Shown here in pieces: positions 60,734-64,000 of a stretch of 64,000 nucleotides of DNA. This DNA comes from Vreelandella nanhaiensis (GTDB lineage Bacteria; Pseudomonadota; Gammaproteobacteria; Pseudomonadales; Halomonadaceae), in contig NZ_RZHF01000029.1 in the NCBI RefSeq assembly GCF_003990185.1, positions 123,429 to 187,428 on the forward strand. The letters run 5' to 3'. A model generated the notes under the pieces. The model worked only from the letters and a program-made list of their open reading frames with translations. It ran no database searches and was not told the origin of the DNA. Position numbers and translations under genes: made by a program. The first letter of the stretch is position 1; the number at the start of each line of letters is the position of its first letter.

Positions 60734-62116
60734 TTAAAGTGCCTCCAGCGCATCGCTAAGTTTATCCACAGCAATCACGTCCATCCCTTTGGGTGCCTGC
60801 TTGGGCGCGTTGGCACGTGGCACGATAGCGCGCAGAAATCCGTGCTTGGCCGCCTCGGCGATGCGCTCCTGACCACTGGGAACCGGACGTATCTCGCCGG
60901 AGAGGCCCACCTCGCCAAACACAACAAGCTCTTTGGGTAGCGCGCGGTTTTGCAGGCTGGATACCACGGCAAGCAACACGGCGAGATCCGCGCTGGTTTC
61001 CAATACCTTCACCCCGCCGACGACGTTCAAGAATACGTCCTGATCACCGGTAAACAGCCCACCATGACGATTTAAGACGGCCAGCAGCATGGCTAGGCGA
61101 TTTTGATCGACGCCGACTGCCACACGGCGTGGGTTGCCCAGAGCAGATTCATCCACCAGCGCCTGCACTTCGACCAGAATAGGCCGAGTGCCTTCCCATA
61201 CCACCATGACCAGACTTCCCGGCGCCTGCTCCTCCTGGCGTGAAAGAAAGATGGCGCTAGGGTTCTTGACCTCTTTAAGACCCTGCTCAAGCATGGCGAA
61301 AACGCCCAGCTCGTTGACTGCGCCAAAGCGGTTCTTCTGGCCACGCAACGTGCGAAATCGTGAGTCGGCCCCGCCTTCCAGTAACAGCGAGGCATCAATC
61401 ATGTGCTCAAGCACCTTGGGGCCTGCCAGCGTGCCGTCTTTCGTTACATGCCCAACCAATAGCAATACCGTATTGGTTTGCTTGGCAAAGCGAGTCAACG
61501 CTGCCGCCGACTCGCGCACCTGAGCAACTCCGCCGGGCGCTGAGCTGATATCTTCCAGATGCATGGTCTGGATTGAGTCAATCACCAGTATTTCGGGCTT
61601 TTCACGATCAGCGACGGCAAGAATCGTCTCGACGCTGGTTTCCGCGAGCATTTTCAAGCCGCTGGTGGGCAATTGCAGGCGGTGGGCGCGCATGGCTACC
61701 TGGGAAAGAGACTCCTCGCCGGTAACATAGAGTATGCGCCGCTGTTGGGCCAGCTTGCAGGCCGTTTGCAGCAGAAGGGTTGATTTACCTGCCCCCGGGT
61801 TGCCGCCGAGCAGTACCGCTGAGCCAGGTACTAGGCCGCCGCCCAATACGCGGTCAAACTCGTTGAAGGTAGAGCTGAGTCTGGGCACTTCGCTCAGGTC
61901 GACATTGCTTAGATCAACCACATCCCGGGAAAGATCACCCGCGTAGCCCGCCCTACCCGTGGTGGTGGTACCGCCGCCGGGACGGGCGCTTGCCAGACGA
62001 ACTTCACTCAGCGTATTCCACTCGTTACAACTGGAGCATTGGCCCTGCCATTTACGATACTCCGCGCCGCACTCGGTACATACATAAGCACTTTTGGCTT
62101 TTGCCACTGCGTTCAT
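60734..62116 (-). CDS. radA: DNA repair protein RadA
   Basis: The 460-residue protein has the zinc finger CTECGAEY...GQCSSC, Walker A GGNPGAGKST, the RadA-specific KNRFGAVNELG, and a C-terminal Lon-like domain. It is a branch-migration helicase in recombination. Confidence 0.97.
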   Translation of the reverse strand: MNAVAKAKSAYVCTECGAEYRKWQGQCSSCNEWNTLSEVRLASARPGGGTTTTGRAGYAGDLSRDVVDLSNVDLSEVPRLSSTFNEFDRVLGGGLVPGSAVLLGGNPGAGKSTLLLQTACKLAQQRRILYVTGEESLSQVAMRAHRLQLPTSGLKMLAETSVETILAVADREKPEILVIDSIQTMHLEDISSAPGGVAQVRESAAALTRFAKQTNTVLLLVGHVTKDGTLAGPKVLEHMIDASLLLEGGADSRFRTLRGQKNRFGAVNELGVFAMLEQGLKEVKNPSAIFLSRQEEQAPGSLVMVVWEGTRPILVEVQALVDESALGNPRRVAVGVDQNRLAMLLAVLNRHGGLFTGDQDVFLNVVGGVKVLETSADLAVLLAVVSSLQNRALPKELVVFGEVGLSGEIRPVPSGQERIAEAAKHGFLRAIVPRANAPKQAPKGMDVIAVDKLSDALEAL

Positions 62117-62173
62117 ACTCCCCTTACTGTTGGGTCATAAATACGCCTTATGACCTCATGCTAGGCACTAAAA

Positions 62174-62206
62174 TACAAAAGGCGGCCATTGGCCGCCTTT
62201 TGTTGC
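62174..62206 (-). terminator. Terminator of the NlpE-like gene
   Basis: ACAAAAGGCGGCC / GGCCGCCTTTTGT with an ATT loop; it lies between the NlpE-like stop and the radA start and is nearly symmetric. Confidence 0.85.
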
Positions 62207-62216
62207 TACCGCTAAC

Positions 62217-62669
62217 TTACTGACGCTGTAGCTGTAACATTTCGCCATTTTCAAAGCGACGGCGCTCAGGATCGATCAATTCGAGCGTGCGCTCGTTAAT
62301 ACGCTGGAAGTAGTAAATCTGGCCATCGCCATTGGGCGTTAACTCATAAACGGTGGCGTCTGGATCAGACGGTGTGCCGTTGAGCACTTCCCAGTTGCCT
62401 GCGTAGTTTTCAGGCGGTGGCGTTTGAGGATGGTTACGATAAGTAGCATCCAGCGTGAAGGTACGCTCTTCCGCTGCACCTGTCTCCTCACCCACCATGG
62501 TGACATCCAGATCAATACCGTCACAGTTACGGCAAGGCAACGTGCCTTGGTAGTGCTGTTCTGATGCGCTCACACCTGCATCACTTTCCTGGCCGGAAGG
62601 GCCGCCGGTTGCACAACCAGCCAACAATGCCAACATAGCCGAACCGGCTAGCAAACTCCTGAATTGCAT
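62217..62669 (-). CDS. NlpE N-terminal-like lipoprotein
   Basis: The 150-residue lipoprotein has a lipobox LALLAGC at residues about 14-20 and the NlpE motif LPCRNCDGIDLDV (CxxC). NlpE senses envelope and copper stress via Cpx. The C-terminal domain of E. coli NlpE is absent. The ATG at 62669 follows AAGGAGAG. Confidence 0.85.
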   Translation of the reverse strand: MQFRSLLAGSAMLALLAGCATGGPSGQESDAGVSASEQHYQGTLPCRNCDGIDLDVTMVGEETGAAEERTFTLDATYRNHPQTPPPENYAGNWEVLNGTPSDPDATVYELTPNGDGQIYYFQRINERTLELIDPERRRFENGEMLQLQRQ

Positions 62670-62832
62670 CGGTCTCTCCTTATCGTGTCGGTCATACATT
62701 TCTTACGTGCGATTATGACAGCATAACCGTTACAAGGTGCGACGCCCACCCCCTAGCCGCATGCGAATGCTTGCGCTTGAACGATCATCAAGCGACCATG
62801 GCCTATTACGCAAGGATAATCAGGTTACCCTC

Positions 62833-63894
62833 ATGAGCCAATACTGGAGTCCCGCTATCAAGGCGCTTACCCCTTATGTCCCAGGCGAGCAGCCGCGTGA
62901 GCGTGTTATCAAATTAAATACCAATGAAAACCCTTACCCTCCGGCGCCGGGTGTAGGCCAGGCCCTGCGTGATTACGCAACGGACCATCTACGCCTTTAC
63001 CCAGACCCTACCTCGGCCGCCTTGCGCGCAACGCTTGCCAAGACGTTTAGCATAGAAAGTCAGCAGGTGTTTGTAGGCAATGGGTCAGATGAGGTGTTGG
63101 CGTTGGCATTTCAAGCGTTCTTCTGCCACGGCGCGCCGCTTGATGTCCCAACCATCACTTATAGTTTCTATCCAGTATATGCCAATCTCTATAATGTCGA
63201 GCTGCGTCCTCACTCGCTCAACGCAAGCTGGGAAGTAGATATCGAGGCGTTAGGCTCGGCTTCAGAACGTAGCGGCGTCATTTTCGCCAACCCTAACGCA
63301 CCTACCGGGCATGCCCATTCATTGGAAAGCATTGAAAAGCTTTTGAAGCGAGTGACCGACCGCGTAGTACTGGTTGATGAAGCCTACGTTGACTTTGGAG
63401 CCGAAAGCGCGATAGCGCTGATTGATCGCTATCCAAATTTACTGGTAACGGGCACATTCTCCAAATCACGTAGCCTGGCTGGTTTACGTTTGGGCTATGC
63501 CGTTGGCTCAGCGGAGCTGATTGACGGCCTGCAACGCGTTAAGGACTCGTTCAACTCCTACCCCGTGGATAGTCTGGCAAGCCTTGTGGGTATTGCAGCG
63601 CTTAACGATGAAGCCCACTTTGATGCGTGCAGGGAGCGGGTGATTACTACGCGTGAGCGCACCCGCCAGCGTCTTGAAGCCTTGGGATTTGAGGTACTGC
63701 CCTCCAAGGCCAATTTTGTGCTTGCCCAGCATCCTGATTATGCAGGAGCTCAACTGTTTGCGGGGCTTCGCGAGCGTGGCATCTTGGTACGCCACTTCAA
63801 TACCCCAGAACTTAACAACTTTCTGCGTATCACCATCGGCACTGACGATGAGATGGATAGCTTGCTTGAAGCACTACAAGTAATCTGCGGTTAG
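62833..63894 (+). CDS. hisC: Histidinol-phosphate aminotransferase HisC
   Basis: The 353-residue PLP aminotransferase has IKLNTNENPYPPAPG, DEAYVDFG and the PLP Lys in GTFSKSRSLAGLRLGYA. It is unlinked to the hisBHAF operon by about 6 kb. A longer frame from 62737 has no good start. Confidence 0.95.
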   Translation: MSQYWSPAIKALTPYVPGEQPRERVIKLNTNENPYPPAPGVGQALRDYATDHLRLYPDPTSAALRATLAKTFSIESQQVFVGNGSDEVLALAFQAFFCHGAPLDVPTITYSFYPVYANLYNVELRPHSLNASWEVDIEALGSASERSGVIFANPNAPTGHAHSLESIEKLLKRVTDRVVLVDEAYVDFGAESAIALIDRYPNLLVTGTFSKSRSLAGLRLGYAVGSAELIDGLQRVKDSFNSYPVDSLASLVGIAALNDEAHFDACRERVITTRERTRQRLEALGFEVLPSKANFVLAQHPDYAGAQLFAGLRERGILVRHFNTPELNNFLRITIGTDDEMDSLLEALQVICG

Positions 63895-63930
63895 CAGTAT
63901 TGCTATCATCGTGAATAATGAATAGAAAGT

Positions 63931-63958
63931 GTGAGGCGGCGAAAGCCGCCTTTTTTGT
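63931..63958 (+). terminator. hisC terminator
   Basis: AGGCGGC-GAAA-GCCGCCT followed by TTTTTT. Confidence 0.9.
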
Positions 63959-64000
63959 CAGCCCTTTTTCTTTCGGACACACAAAAAACCCAGCCGGGTG

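Overview
The window reads as a chromosomal segment of a moderately halophilic gammaproteobacterium, most likely Halomonas/Vreelandella (Halomonadaceae). This is inferred from ectoine hydroxylase (ectD), the GC-rich coding style and the gene families present, not from a database search. A complete P2/phiCTX-like prophage (about 35.4 kb) is inserted in a tRNA-Thr gene.

Left chromosomal part (1-13245). It holds the 3' part of a homoserine kinase-like gene overlapping speA, a fumarylacetoacetate hydrolase-family gene, ectD, a Crp/Fnr-type regulator in AT-rich DNA, an ATP-grasp ligase plus CocE/NonD hydrolase pair, and a stress cluster (YciE-like ferritin-like protein, manganese catalase, KGG-repeat protein). 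About 1.4 kb without a convincing gene follows.

Prophage (13246-48780). It is bounded by a perfect 114-bp direct repeat that carries the tRNA-Thr 3' half and its terminator. The order is P2-like: a cos-like site, Q-P leftward, then O-N-M-L-X-lysis-R-S, V-W-J-I-H-G, FI-FII-E(E')-T-U-D rightward, with three copies of a conserved late-promoter dyad. Accessory DNA sits in four places: (a) between G and FI, a probable TisB-like type I toxin/antisense RNA locus; (b) at the 3' end of D, a HicAB module that left behind a second copy of the D 3' end; (c) downstream of the LexA-like repressor on the same strand, a lysogenic operon with two exported proteins, a degenerate S24-like protein and a HipA-like kinase/DUF3037-like pair; (d) between integrase and attR, a transglutaminase-like protein and a small unknown. 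The early operon (three small ribbon-helix-helix-like proteins, Ogr-like activator, unknowns, gpA replicase, zinc-finger protein, Dcm, DUF4224-like, integrase) runs rightward. The dcm gene is overlapped along its whole length by a second frame that itself looks like a known phage protein.

Right chromosomal part (48781-64000). It holds tRNA-Thr/Gln/Phe, yggX, mutY, an asmA-family gene, a GNAT gene, hisBHAF, an exported small protein, a yjaG-like gene, an amidotransferase-like protein lacking its catalytic Cys, mnmH-selD, radA, an NlpE-like lipoprotein and hisC. All of this is ordinary housekeeping content.

The most unusual items are the lysogenic cargo operon, the dual-coding dcm locus, the type I toxin candidate and the HicAB insertion scar.
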